Assembly: GCA_045595965.1 (NCBI GenBank)
Contig: JAZOBN010000013.1
Location: forward strand, 1 to 53,750
Source: CAAGNP01 sp045595965
GTDB lineage: Bacteria; Bacteroidota; Bacteroidia; Bacteroidales; UBA932
DNA length: 53,750 nt
Direction of reading: 5' to 3'
Each line of letters opens with the position of its first letter. The stretch's first letter is position 1. Positions 23,812-32,547 of this stretch are shown in pieces. The position numbers were made by a program, and so were the translations under genes. The notes beneath the pieces are model-generated. The model worked only from the letters and a program-made list of their open reading frames with translations, was not told the DNA's origin and searched no databases.

Positions 23812-25035
23812 ATGAGACGTGTTGTTATTACAGGAATGGGGATATGGTCCTGCCTTGGAACAACCATCGACGAGGTAAAGGAGTCGCTGTACAATGGAAA
23901 ATCGGGTATCGGAATCGAGCAGGCAAGACTTGAGTACGGATACCAGTCTGCATTGACAGGAATAGTTGAGAAGCCCATCCTCAAAGGGCTTATAGACCGC
24001 CACCTCAGAAGGGGGCTTTCAGAGGAGGCGGAGTACGCTTTTATGGCGAGCAGGCAAGCATTCGAAATGGCCGGAATTGATGACAAATATCTGGAAGAAA
24101 ATGAGATAGGATGCATATTTGGCAATGATTCATCTGCAAAACCTGTAATCGAAGCAGCCAGGATAATGGATGAAAAACACGACACAGAACTTCTCGGCCA
24201 ATCTTTCATTTTCCAGGCAATGAACTCCACAGTAACCATGAATCTGAGCACTATATTTAAGCTCAAAGGGGTTAACTTCACCATAAGCGCAGCGTGCGCA
24301 AGTGGCAGCCACTCGATCGGCCTTGGATATATGCTGATCAAAAACGGTCTGCAGGATATGGTCCTTTGCGGAGGTGCACAGGAGACAAATTTCTACTCTA
24401 TGGCCTCTTTTGACGCATTGGGTGCATTCTCAAGCAACATGGAGGAGCCCACCAAAGCGAGCCGTCCATTTGATGCAGGGCGCGACGGTCTTGTACCGAG
24501 TGGTGGAGCAGCGGCATTGTTCCTGGAAGATTACGACCACGCTGTTGCCCGCGGTGCAAATATCATTGCAGAGGTCGTGGGGTATGGTTTCTCATCCAAC
24601 GGCACATCTGTCATAAGCCAGCCAAGCGACGAGGGTTGTATCAGGGCTATGCAGAGGGCAATGGATGATGCCGGTGTGAAACCTTCCGATATCGATTACA
24701 TCAACGCCCACGCCACAAGCACCAAACAGGGTGATATGTTTGAGGCTATCGCCATAGACAAACTTTTCAGAGGGGAACATGCCCTTGTATCAAGTACCAA
24801 GAGTATGACAGGTCACGAGTGCTGGATGGCAGGTGCAAGCGAGATTGTGTATTCTATCATCATGATGCAGAACAATTTTGTCGCACCAAACATCAACCTC
24901 GAAAATAGGGATGAGTACTCCAAGCACCTCAATTTGGCCGACAAAACTATTGAAACCCCTGTTGACACTATCCTCAGCAACTCATTCGGATTCGGTGGCA
25001 CCAACAGCGCTCTGGTAATAAAGAAAATAAATTAA
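23812..25035 (+). CDS. Beta-ketoacyl-ACP synthase (KS)
   Basis: A 407-residue FabF-like condensing enzyme with an intact C-H-H triad: Cys162 in SAACASGSHS, His300 in NAHATST, His335 in MTGHECWMAG. C-terminal NSFGFGGTNSALVI is typical. It condenses malonyl-ACP with an ACP-bound acyl chain. Unlike the two later ketosynthases of the cluster it has no C-terminal extension. Candidate for chain initiation or for a dedicated extension round; counterpart of ApeR or ApeO. Followed after 17 bp by an ACP. Confidence 0.93.
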   Translation: MRRVVITGMGIWSCLGTTIDEVKESLYNGKSGIGIEQARLEYGYQSALTGIVEKPILKGLIDRHLRRGLSEEAEYAFMASRQAFEMAGIDDKYLEENEIGCIFGNDSSAKPVIEAARIMDEKHDTELLGQSFIFQAMNSTVTMNLSTIFKLKGVNFTISAACASGSHSIGLGYMLIKNGLQDMVLCGGAQETNFYSMASFDALGAFSSNMEEPTKASRPFDAGRDGLVPSGGAAALFLEDYDHAVARGANIIAEVVGYGFSSNGTSVISQPSDEGCIRAMQRAMDDAGVKPSDIDYINAHATSTKQGDMFEAIAIDKLFRGEHALVSSTKSMTGHECWMAGASEIVYSIIMMQNNFVAPNINLENRDEYSKHLNLADKTIETPVDTILSNSFGFGGTNSALVIKKIN

Positions 25036-25052
25036 CCTAATATCATAAAGTA

Positions 25053-25295
25053 ATGAACCGTATTGAAATAGAAGAGAAAGTCAAAAACTTTCTTATTGAA
25101 GAACTTGAAATTGAAGAGGAAAAGATTTTCCCTGAAGCAAAACTCAAGGATGACATGGGTATCGACAGCTTGGATTTCGTGGATATCGTAGTAATCGTTG
25201 AGAAGAACTTCGGGTTCAAAATCAAAGCAGAAGAGATGACAGGTGTTGACACATACTCTAAATTCTGTGACTATATAGAGAGCAAGTTGAAATAG
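25053..25295 (+). CDS. Acyl carrier protein 1 of the cluster
   Basis: An 80-residue acidic helical protein with the phosphopantetheine site MGIDSLDFVD (Ser39). Lysine- and glutamate-rich, as usual for ACPs. It carries the growing chain as a thioester after 4'-phosphopantetheinylation; no transferase gene is in the window. One of three ACPs in this operon. Confidence 0.93.
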   Translation: MNRIEIEEKVKNFLIEELEIEEEKIFPEAKLKDDMGIDSLDFVDIVVIVEKNFGFKIKAEEMTGVDTYSKFCDYIESKLK

Positions 25296-25298
25296 ATA

Positions 25299-26177
25299 AT
25301 GGAACAAAAGCTTTGGGCTGGTTCGACTTTTGGAAATGGATGGATGCATAGGTGTCTCATCCTATTTCTGCATTATATGGATGTCAGATTTCTCTATTTT
25401 TTTGCATCCGTATTTGTTGTCCCCGTATGCCTTGTATTGAACGAAAGCAGGAAAACTGCATATTTCTATTTCAGGGAAATATTGGGCAATGGGAAAGTAC
25501 GATCTGCCTGGCTTACATACCTGAACCACTGCAAGTTTGCTCAGGTAGTGATTGACAAATTTGCCATGTATGCCGGCAAAAGATTCGATGTGGAGGTGAT
25601 TGGAATGGAGCATTTCAAAGAGCTTGAAAGTAAGTCGGAGGGGTTTCTCCATTTGAGTTCACACATCGGAAATTATGAGATAGCCGGGTACACATTGGTC
25701 TCTCAGACAAAGGCCATCAATGCAGTAGTTTACGCCCACGAAAAAGCATCTGTAATGGAGAACCGCAACAGCATGTTTGTCAAGACCAACATCAGGATGA
25801 TCACCCTCAAAGAGGATATGAGCCATCTTTTCGAGATTGACAACGCACTCTGCAACGGAGATATTGTCAGTTTTCCTACAGACAGATTTATGGGGCAGGC
25901 AAAATGTATCAAGTGCAATTTCCTCGGCAAAGAGGCGAAATTTCCACAAGGGCCATTCAGCGTTGCGACAATGAGAGGTCTTGATGTCCTGGGGGTAAAT
26001 GTGATGAAAAGCGGGATGAAGAGGTACACAATATATGTAACCCCTCTCCACTATGACAAGCAGGAGTCACGCAAAGAGCAGATAAAGCAACTCTCACAGG
26101 CTTATGTAAATGAACTTGAAAAGAGGATCCGGGAGTACCCCACCCAATGGTATAACTTTTTTGATTTTTGGAACTGA
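25299..26177 (+). CDS. LpxL/HtrB-like lipid acyltransferase
   Basis: A 292-residue membrane-associated LPLAT of the lipid A lauroyl/myristoyl acyltransferase family. One N-terminal hydrophobic segment (about 27-46), then SSHIGNYEIAGY with the HX4E catalytic pair, and FPTDRFMG and FLGKEAKFPQGPFSVA, which match conserved blocks of the family. Within aryl polyene clusters such an acyltransferase (ApeB-like) may join polyene acyl groups to a lipid anchor at the inner membrane; a housekeeping lipid A role is the alternative. Its TGA overlaps the next ATG. Confidence 0.85.
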   Translation: MEQKLWAGSTFGNGWMHRCLILFLHYMDVRFLYFFASVFVVPVCLVLNESRKTAYFYFREILGNGKVRSAWLTYLNHCKFAQVVIDKFAMYAGKRFDVEVIGMEHFKELESKSEGFLHLSSHIGNYEIAGYTLVSQTKAINAVVYAHEKASVMENRNSMFVKTNIRMITLKEDMSHLFEIDNALCNGDIVSFPTDRFMGQAKCIKCNFLGKEAKFPQGPFSVATMRGLDVLGVNVMKSGMKRYTIYVTPLHYDKQESRKEQIKQLSQAYVNELEKRIREYPTQWYNFFDFWN

Positions 26178-26629
26178 TGGAAAATAATATGATTTCTGAA
26201 GAGTACCTTCGTTCGATTGATGTTCACAATATACTGCCTCAACAGGATCCGTTTGTCATGATCGGCAAACTGACACATTTTGAGATGGAGACATCTTCCA
26301 CTGAGACAGAGATCAAAGAGGATAATATCTTTGTGGACAACGGCAAATTCTCCCCATCCGGCATGATGGAGAACATTGCACAGACATGTGCTGCAAGGGT
26401 TGGTTTCTACAACAAATATATCCTGCACAAAGATGTTCAGATGGGTTTTATAGGGGCCGTCCGCAATTTTGTGATACATCAGGAGCCATCGGTTGGTTCT
26501 ACAATAACCACAAAAGTTGACATTATCGAGGATATCTTCGGAATGACATTGGCAAATGCCGAAATCAAATGCTGTGACAATGTTATGGCCACAGCTGAAA
26601 TCAAACTTTCAGTAAGAAATATTGAATAA
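26177..26629 (+). CDS. Hotdog-fold dehydratase-like protein (DH-1)
   Basis: A 150-residue FabZ/ApeI-like hotdog protein. Start taken at the ATG at 26177, which overlaps the previous TGA; a TTG nine bases upstream is the alternative. The FabZ motif LPHRYPF is replaced by LPQQDPFVMIGKL, so the catalytic His is Gln (Gln22), while the acidic residue is retained in GMMENIAQTCAA. It is expected to dehydrate 3-hydroxyacyl-ACP or to help a partner do so. The later hotdog gene lacks the opposite residue, so a heterodimer is possible. Confidence 0.8.
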   Translation: MENNMISEEYLRSIDVHNILPQQDPFVMIGKLTHFEMETSSTETEIKEDNIFVDNGKFSPSGMMENIAQTCAARVGFYNKYILHKDVQMGFIGAVRNFVIHQEPSVGSTITTKVDIIEDIFGMTLANAEIKCCDNVMATAEIKLSVRNIE

Positions 26630-26643
26630 ATAGAGAAACATTC

Positions 26644-27072
26644 ATGGGATCTAAGAGAAAATTATCAGTTGACAAAGAGTTCGAGGTAAGATTCAGCGAA
26701 GTGGATATGATGAATATCGTTTGGCATGGATCGTATCCTCTATATCTGGAAGATGCCCGTGAAGCATTTGGTGCAGAATATGGACTCTCCTACCAGAGAT
26801 ATATCAAGGAGAACATTATGGTCCCTATCGTGGAGATGAACATAAAATACAAACATCCGCTACGATACGGGATGAAACCTACCATCAGGATTACATACCA
26901 GCCTACAGATGCAGCCAAAGTGATCTTTGATTACAAGATATTCGATCCTGAAACAGGGGTTGTTTTCCTTACTGCACAAACCACACAGGTTTTTATGGAC
27001 ATAAACGGGAACCTGTTCTGGTATAGTCCCGATTTTTATACTGACTGGAAAAAAGAGATGGGATTGGAATGA
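26644..27072 (+). CDS. Acyl-ACP/CoA thioesterase, 4HBT hotdog family
   Basis: A 142-residue YbgC-like thioesterase: FEVRFSEVDMMNIVWHGSYPLYLEDARE near the N-terminus, where the Asp of the D-x-x-x-x-V-x-H pattern is present, then EMNIKYKHPLRYG. The family hydrolyses acyl-CoA or acyl-ACP thioesters. Counterpart of ApeK; probably an editing or release enzyme for the polyene chain. The stop overlaps the next ATG by 4 bp. Confidence 0.85.
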   Translation: MGSKRKLSVDKEFEVRFSEVDMMNIVWHGSYPLYLEDAREAFGAEYGLSYQRYIKENIMVPIVEMNIKYKHPLRYGMKPTIRITYQPTDAAKVIFDYKIFDPETGVVFLTAQTTQVFMDINGNLFWYSPDFYTDWKKEMGLE

Positions 27073-28769
27073 CAAAGGTTCTTGCTACAAATATCACATC
27101 ACCACTCGGATTCACCACCGGGCAGAACTACCAGGCCATCAGAGCCGGCCGTTCTGCTTTAACCCCTTATACCTCGTGGCGTGGTATTCCTGAACCTTTT
27201 GCCGCATCTATGTTTACCATAGAGCAAAGGGAAAAGTTGAAGATGGATGGATTTACACTATTTGAATCGATAGTAATCCGCTCTATCGAGGAGGCCCTCT
27301 CCTACACTTCCATTCCTCTCGATTCCCCCCGCACCATCCTCATTCTGAGCACTACAAAAGCAAATGTGGAAGAGCTCTCCAGCGAACCTGAAAATGATGG
27401 CGAATATCTCAATCCTGGAGATACCGCAGCCAAGATTGCCCGACATATAGGAATCGTAACCAGACCAGTGGTAGTATGCAACGCATGCATTTCGGGAGTG
27501 ACAGCCCAGATTCTGGCTGACAGGCTTATCCGACAGGGAGAGTATGACCACGCAATCGTTTGCGGTGCAGATTGCATTTCACCATTTGTGGTGGCTGGAT
27601 TTCTCTCCTTCAAATCACTCTCTCCAGAACCTTGCAGGCCATTTGACATTGAGCGTCTGGGGCTGAATCTTGGAGATGCAGCAGCAACAATCATATATGG
27701 AAAAGGGCCGGAGGGGGATTCCGGCAAAGGGTGGAAGTTTGTTGCCGGATATTTAGACAATGATGCATACCACGTAAGTGCCCCATCTCCTGCCGGAGAG
27801 GGTACATTGAGGGCGATTGAGTGTGTGATGGAGAGGTGGGATGCCAAGAGACTTGCTATGATAAATGTTCATGGTACAGCAACCATGTTCAATGACCAGA
27901 TGGAGTCAAAAGCGATCCAAAGGGCCTCATTGTCACAAATCCCCATATCTGCCCTGAAAGGGTACTACGGTCACACATTAGGGGCTTCCGGCATACTTGA
28001 AACCATTATCAACATGTGTTCCATTGATGAGGGTTATATCCCCCCGGTGAAAGGGTTTGATGAGATAGGTGTCAGCGGCAAAATAACAATCAGCAACCAT
28101 GAGGGTAAAAGCGACAAGGAGAGTTTCCTAAAGATAATCTCCGGATTCGGCGGCTGTAACGGAGCAATACTCTTCTCCAAAGGGGATGAAATTGTTCCAC
28201 CAACTGTTTCAAATTCCAGAGGCAACATTTCCCACTCTGTCCGCATTACCCCTGAAATGGTAACAATCGACGGGAAGGAGATCCCCCACTCTGCCACCGG
28301 CAAAGAGTTGTTGACCGAAGTTTACAAACAACATCTTGCAGATTACCCCAAATTCTACAAGATGGATCTTCTGACAAAACTTGCCTTTGTGGCGACAGAA
28401 CTCCTTATCCAATCTGAGACAGACCGCCAGGAGAACAGCGAGAGAGGGATTATCCTGTTCAACAGCAGTTCATCTGTGGTAGCAGACCGAAAACATATCT
28501 CCACCTTCTGCCGTGAAGGGGAATTTTTCCCAAGTCCTTCGGTGTTCCTGTACACCCTCCCCAACATTCTCACCGGGGAGATTGCCATCAAGAACCAGTA
28601 CAAAGGTGAGAGCACACTTTACATCCTTAACCAGAGGGATGAAGTACTAATGGATAAAATTATCGGATCATCATTCGGACAGAGAGGCACCGGCAGCATC
28701 ATTACAGGGTGGATCGATTGCCTTTCCAATGATAATTTCGAAGCAGATATCAAGATACTGACAAAATAA
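27069..28769 (+). CDS. Ketosynthase fused to chain-length-factor-like domain (KS-2)
   Basis: A 566-residue two-part protein. Residues 1-375 form a ketosynthase with Cys140 (CNACISG), His268 (NVHGTAT) and His302 (YYGHTLGA), so it looks active. Residues about 390-566 (LLTKLAFVATELL, GIILFNSSSSVV, LYTLPNILTGEIAIK, YKGES) resemble a second, shortened thiolase-fold unit of the Ketoacyl-synt_2/chain-length-factor kind without an evident catalytic Cys. In E. coli APE clusters the KS and CLF are separate (ApeO, ApeC). The fusion would fix their ratio. Confidence 0.85.
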   Translation: MTKVLATNITSPLGFTTGQNYQAIRAGRSALTPYTSWRGIPEPFAASMFTIEQREKLKMDGFTLFESIVIRSIEEALSYTSIPLDSPRTILILSTTKANVEELSSEPENDGEYLNPGDTAAKIARHIGIVTRPVVVCNACISGVTAQILADRLIRQGEYDHAIVCGADCISPFVVAGFLSFKSLSPEPCRPFDIERLGLNLGDAAATIIYGKGPEGDSGKGWKFVAGYLDNDAYHVSAPSPAGEGTLRAIECVMERWDAKRLAMINVHGTATMFNDQMESKAIQRASLSQIPISALKGYYGHTLGASGILETIINMCSIDEGYIPPVKGFDEIGVSGKITISNHEGKSDKESFLKIISGFGGCNGAILFSKGDEIVPPTVSNSRGNISHSVRITPEMVTIDGKEIPHSATGKELLTEVYKQHLADYPKFYKMDLLTKLAFVATELLIQSETDRQENSERGIILFNSSSSVVADRKHISTFCREGEFFPSPSVFLYTLPNILTGEIAIKNQYKGESTLYILNQRDEVLMDKIIGSSFGQRGTGSIITGWIDCLSNDNFEADIKILTK

Positions 28770-28778
28770 AAATATAAA

Positions 28779-29036
28779 ATGGAAGAATTGATCCTTAAGC
28801 TGAAAAACCAGATTATAGATGCATTGAATCTGGAGGAGATTACACCAGAAGATATCAACGAGAACGATCCCCTTTTCGGTGATGGTCTCGGACTCGATTC
28901 AATTGATGCTTTGGAACTTATTGTTATCCTCGACAAATTCTATGGTATCAAACTGGCAAATCCTGCCGATGCCAAAGAGATTTTCAAAAGCATCCGCACT
29001 ATTGCTGAATATGTAGAAAAAAACAGAACCAAATAG
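28779..29036 (+). CDS. Acyl carrier protein 2 of the cluster
   Basis: An 85-residue ACP with attachment site GLGLDSIDALEL (Ser41). It sits between the two KS-CLF fusion genes (9 and 3 bp gaps), which suggests it is the carrier used by those ketosynthases. Confidence 0.93.
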   Translation: MEELILKLKNQIIDALNLEEITPEDINENDPLFGDGLGLDSIDALELIVILDKFYGIKLANPADAKEIFKSIRTIAEYVEKNRTK

Positions 29037-29039
29037 ATA

Positions 29040-30779
29040 ATGGATAATATTTGTATCACCGGACTTGGCATTATATGCTCCATTGGAAACGATGCCCCTT
29101 CTGTCCTCGATTCCCTCAAGCATCGCAGATCGGGCATACGGGAGATCAAGTACCTGCAAACCAGGCATATTGAACTCCCTGTAGGTGAAGTACAACTCTC
29201 CAATGAGCAAATGAAAGGGATTCTCGGTATAACAGACAATTCCCCTATGAGCCGCACATCGCTTATGGGGGCTATTGCCATCAGGCAGGCCCTTCAACAA
29301 GCCGGGATAGAGAACATCGCCGGGAAACGGGTCGCTTTGATCTCGGGTACAACTGTAGGTGGGATGGATATTACCGAAAACTACTTCGAGCAGATGAAGA
29401 GTGATGACTCACTCCTGTTTCTCCCACAAAGCAACGAATGTGGCAAAAGTACCTTGGAGATGGCACAGATTCTCGGATTGGAGGGGATTGAGACCTGCAC
29501 CATATCAACAGCATGCTCCTCAGCCCTCAACTCCATCATTCTGGGGGCAGAAATGCTTAAGCATAATGAGGCAGACATTATCATTGCCGGTGGTTCTGAG
29601 GCGTTGAGCAGATTTCACCTCAACGGTTTCAACACCCTGATGATACTTGACAAAGAGCCATGCCGCCCTTTTGATGAGAGCCGCGCCGGACTCAACCTTG
29701 GAGAGGGGGCTGCTTTTGTAATCCTTGAAAAAAATTCAGAAAATCCCCTTGCATATATTTCGGGTTACGGAAACAGATGCGACGCCTTCCACCAGACCGC
29801 ATCGTCGGATAATGGAGAGGGTGCCTATCTGGCAATGATGGAGGCCCTTGAGATGTCAGGGCTCGAGAAGGGAGAAATCCAGTACATCAATGCCCATGGC
29901 ACCGGCACTCCAAATAACGACATATCTGAAAGTGCCGCCCTTATCCGTATCTTCGGAGATGAAATGCCTGAAGTATCAAGCACAAAAGGGTTTACAGGAC
30001 ATACCACTTCGGCATCCGGCTCTATTGAGACCGTCATCAGCATACTTGCCATGCAAAATGACTTTACACCCGCCAACTTGAGGTGGACAAAGGGTAGCGA
30101 AGGGGGGATTGTTCCCACCCCTGGCAATGACAACATAAGACTTGACAATATCATCTGCAACTCATTCGGTTTCGGGGGTAATGACTCATCCCTGATTATC
30201 AGCAGGGAGCCACAAAAGAGGGGGGAGATTGATCTGGAAGAGAGGGGGGTAAAGGTCTCTGCCGAAGAGGTGATAACATCTGCAGAGGAGCTCTCCCAAT
30301 TGAGGGAATTCATCTCTCCTATGGAAGGGAGAAGGATGGGAAAACTTATGAAAGCTGCCCATCTTGCATCTCTCCGCGCACTCCAAAAAGGGGGAATAGA
30401 TTGTCCTGATGCCATCATCACCGCCACCTCTCGAGGGATGCTTGAGACCAGCCTCCAGTTCCTTGATGATATCTCTGCAAATGATGAAGAGCATCTGAAA
30501 CCCACTCTTTTCATGCAAAGCACCCATAACACATTGGGTTCCGCTTTGGCCATCAGGGTTAAATGTCATGGGTACAATACCACCTATTCTCATGGAGACC
30601 AGTCACTTGAATGGGCTATGAGAGATGCGGAAAGACTCATAAAAAGTGGAAAAGCAGACACTGTCCTTGTAGGTTCATTTGACGAATCTACCCCACTGTT
30701 TTCAAATTTTGCGGAGCGTGGAGGTAAAACCCCACCTCCCGAATTGTATGCAAAAGCTCTATTATTGACCAAAAACTGA
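29040..30779 (+). CDS. Ketosynthase fused to chain-length-factor-like domain (KS-3)
   Basis: A 579-residue protein with an N-terminal ketosynthase (Cys159 in STACSSALN, His286 in NAHGTGT, His321 in FTGHTTSASG; ending NSFGFGGNDSSLII near 385) and a C-terminal half-size domain (about 405-579) with GRRMGKLMKAAHLAS, ATSRGMLETSLQFL, LFMQSTHNTLGSALAI and LVGSFDES, a pattern of the beta-ketoacyl synthase N-terminal-like (Ketoacyl-synt_2, ApeC-like) family. It appears catalytically competent. The two fused KS genes are paralogues and probably form a heteromer or act at different chain lengths. Confidence 0.87.
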   Translation: MDNICITGLGIICSIGNDAPSVLDSLKHRRSGIREIKYLQTRHIELPVGEVQLSNEQMKGILGITDNSPMSRTSLMGAIAIRQALQQAGIENIAGKRVALISGTTVGGMDITENYFEQMKSDDSLLFLPQSNECGKSTLEMAQILGLEGIETCTISTACSSALNSIILGAEMLKHNEADIIIAGGSEALSRFHLNGFNTLMILDKEPCRPFDESRAGLNLGEGAAFVILEKNSENPLAYISGYGNRCDAFHQTASSDNGEGAYLAMMEALEMSGLEKGEIQYINAHGTGTPNNDISESAALIRIFGDEMPEVSSTKGFTGHTTSASGSIETVISILAMQNDFTPANLRWTKGSEGGIVPTPGNDNIRLDNIICNSFGFGGNDSSLIISREPQKRGEIDLEERGVKVSAEEVITSAEELSQLREFISPMEGRRMGKLMKAAHLASLRALQKGGIDCPDAIITATSRGMLETSLQFLDDISANDEEHLKPTLFMQSTHNTLGSALAIRVKCHGYNTTYSHGDQSLEWAMRDAERLIKSGKADTVLVGSFDESTPLFSNFAERGGKTPPPELYAKALLLTKN

Positions 30780-30786
30780 TAACGAT

Positions 30787-31137
30787 ATGCCTCTATTCAT
30801 TTTAGCGATTATCCAAAGTGCCCTCCTGGCGGGAGGTCAGGTACTTCTGAAATTTGCCCTTGAGAGGATATTGCCATTCTCCTGGACACTCGATTTCTGG
30901 AGGTCTGTATTTGTAAACTGGCAATTTGCCGCATGTGGATTGTGCTATGGTGCGGGGAGCATATTGTGGTTCTATATTGTGAAACACTACCCATTCAGTA
31001 TGGCCTACCCATTGGTGTCATTAAGCTATGTTTTCGGGATGATAGCTGCAATTGTATTTTTCCATGAAAGTGTCGATCTGACCAAATGGATCGGAGTACT
31101 GCTGATTATGTTGGGTTGTTATTTTATTGCAAGATAA
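30787..31137 (+). CDS. Small SMR/EamA-like four-helix membrane protein
   Basis: A 116-residue hydrophobic protein with four transmembrane segments (about 3-20, 38-58, 67-88, 95-113). SLSYVFGMIAAIVFFHES and the short C-terminal GVLLIMLGCYFIA fit half of an EamA transporter or a small multidrug resistance/ArnE-like flippase subunit. Within this operon it may flip a lipid intermediate, analogous to ArnE/F in undecaprenyl-sugar flipping; that role is inferred from location only. Confidence 0.75.
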   Translation: MPLFILAIIQSALLAGGQVLLKFALERILPFSWTLDFWRSVFVNWQFAACGLCYGAGSILWFYIVKHYPFSMAYPLVSLSYVFGMIAAIVFFHESVDLTKWIGVLLIMLGCYFIAR

Positions 31138-31140
31138 GGT

Positions 31141-31761
31141 ATGAGAAAAATTATATTTTTAATGGTCTTGAGCCTTATATCATTTGCTGCAGCGGCCCAG
31201 CAGAGCAGCAGCGAGGCCATCATTGAGGCAATAAACCTCAAAAGTTCCCAGATGAAGAGTCTCCAATGTGAATTTGTCCAGACAAAACATCTCAGCATCC
31301 TCAATGACAAAATGGTATCATACGGCAAGATGTATTTTGAACAACCGGGCAAATTGAGATGGGAATACACAAAACCCTACACATACATTTTCATTATGAA
31401 CGGTGATCAGGTGATGCTGAAAAACGACAGCCGTACAGATGTCATTGACATAAAGCAGAACAGGACGTTTAGGGAGATTGCCAACATAATGATGAACAGC
31501 ATATCGGGCAAATGTCTTTCAGACACCAAGGCCTTCAAGATAACTATTGCTGAAACTCCTCAGGAGTGGACAGCAACCCTGATCCCGCAGAAAAAAGATA
31601 TGAAGATGATGTGGAGCAGACTTGTCCTCCATTTCGACAGAGCAAAAAGCATGGTCTCTGTCGTTGAAATGCACGAGCCAACAGGAGACAGCACAATAAT
31701 AAAGCTCTCCGAGAGTGTTGAGAATAAGGATATAGATGAACATATTTTTAGTATAAAATAG
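31141..31761 (+). CDS. LolA-like outer-membrane lipid carrier protein
   Basis: A 206-residue periplasmic protein with a signal peptide (residues 1-19, ending AAAAQ). LolA features: a beta-rich fold beginning SSQMKSLQCEFVQTKHLSILNDKM, YGKMYFEQPGKLRWEYTKPYTYIFIMNGDQVML, and later IIKLSESVENKDIDEHIFSI. Aryl polyene clusters carry a LolA homologue (ApeL) with an MMPL exporter, thought to carry the lipidated polyene across the periplasm. Seen: family and export. Inferred: its cargo. Confidence 0.87.
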   Translation: MRKIIFLMVLSLISFAAAAQQSSSEAIIEAINLKSSQMKSLQCEFVQTKHLSILNDKMVSYGKMYFEQPGKLRWEYTKPYTYIFIMNGDQVMLKNDSRTDVIDIKQNRTFREIANIMMNSISGKCLSDTKAFKITIAETPQEWTATLIPQKKDMKMMWSRLVLHFDRAKSMVSVVEMHEPTGDSTIIKLSESVENKDIDEHIFSIK

Positions 31762-31765
31762 CTTG

Positions 31766-32179
31766 ATGTACCGCTTTCTGCTCACATATATCCTCTTTAC
31801 AACCTTATTCGCCTCTCCAGCCGGTGCAAATGACCGGTCTGATGGGGTCGGAAACAGCCGCTATATGGTAAATATTGAGTTTGGCAACGCCTACCTTAGC
31901 GGAATATGCATCATGCAGCCTCAAGAGAGCCATATTACAGCCTCTATCATAAATGAGTTCGGGGTCTCTGCCCTCACTTTCAGATACGACACCCAAAAGG
32001 AGAGGATAAAAATAGTGAGCATTGTCAAGCCTCTCAGCAGAGGTTCTGTCAAGAGGATTCTAAAAAGAGATCTGAAAGCTATAATGAAAGATGCACAGAG
32101 TGGAAATATGGCCGAAGAATACAATTTTCCGAATCAGAGATTTAATATAAGATACACCTTTACAACTATTGAAAAATGA
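31766..32179 (+). CDS. Exported 137-residue protein, function unknown
   Basis: ATG at 31766 (a TTG just before is less likely). A signal peptide covers MYRFLLTYILFTTLFASPAGA. The remaining 115 residues contain beta-forming segments with a basic patch (RGSVKRILKRDLKAI). No family recognised. It sits directly after the LolA-like gene, where E. coli APE clusters have a LolB-like DUF3261 lipoprotein (ApeN) nearby; no lipobox is present here, so equivalence is only positional. The stop overlaps the next start by 4 bp. Confidence 0.7.
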   Translation: MYRFLLTYILFTTLFASPAGANDRSDGVGNSRYMVNIEFGNAYLSGICIMQPQESHITASIINEFGVSALTFRYDTQKERIKIVSIVKPLSRGSVKRILKRDLKAIMKDAQSGNMAEEYNFPNQRFNIRYTFTTIEK

Positions 32180-32547
32180 TACTGAAAAATAGTTTATATA
32201 CCATAGTGTCATCTGCTGTCGGAGATGGAAAGGGTGATTTTGCAATCAGGCTCAATCCCGAACATTTCATCTACAAGGCACATTTCCCGGGAGAACCGAT
32301 TACCCCTGGAGTGTGCATTATGCAGATTGCAAAGGAACTGCTGGAAGAGATGACTACTGCATCTCTCCACCTTATTTGTGTAAAGAACATCAAGTTCCTG
32401 AAAATAATCTCGCCCAATGAGGTTGCAGATTTAGTTTACTCTTTATCAAAGGTTACCCGGGAGGGAGATGAGATCAAGGTTCAGGTGAGTGTTACTGCGG
32501 GTGAAACCGTTTATGCAAAACTATCGCTGATATGTCAGGAGAGATAA
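32176..32547 (+). CDS. Hotdog-fold dehydratase-like protein (DH-2)
   Basis: A 123-residue FabA/FabZ-like protein with EHFIYKAHFPGEPITPGVCIMQIAKELLEE, the second-half FabZ signature. The catalytic Glu/Asp expected after PGV (as in GVLxxEA) is replaced (CIMQIA), and there is no LPHRYPF block at the N-terminus. It may be a non-catalytic partner of DH-1 or a specialised dehydratase. Overlaps the next gene by 16 bp. Confidence 0.8.
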   Translation: MILKNSLYTIVSSAVGDGKGDFAIRLNPEHFIYKAHFPGEPITPGVCIMQIAKELLEEMTTASLHLICVKNIKFLKIISPNEVADLVYSLSKVTREGDEIKVQVSVTAGETVYAKLSLICQER

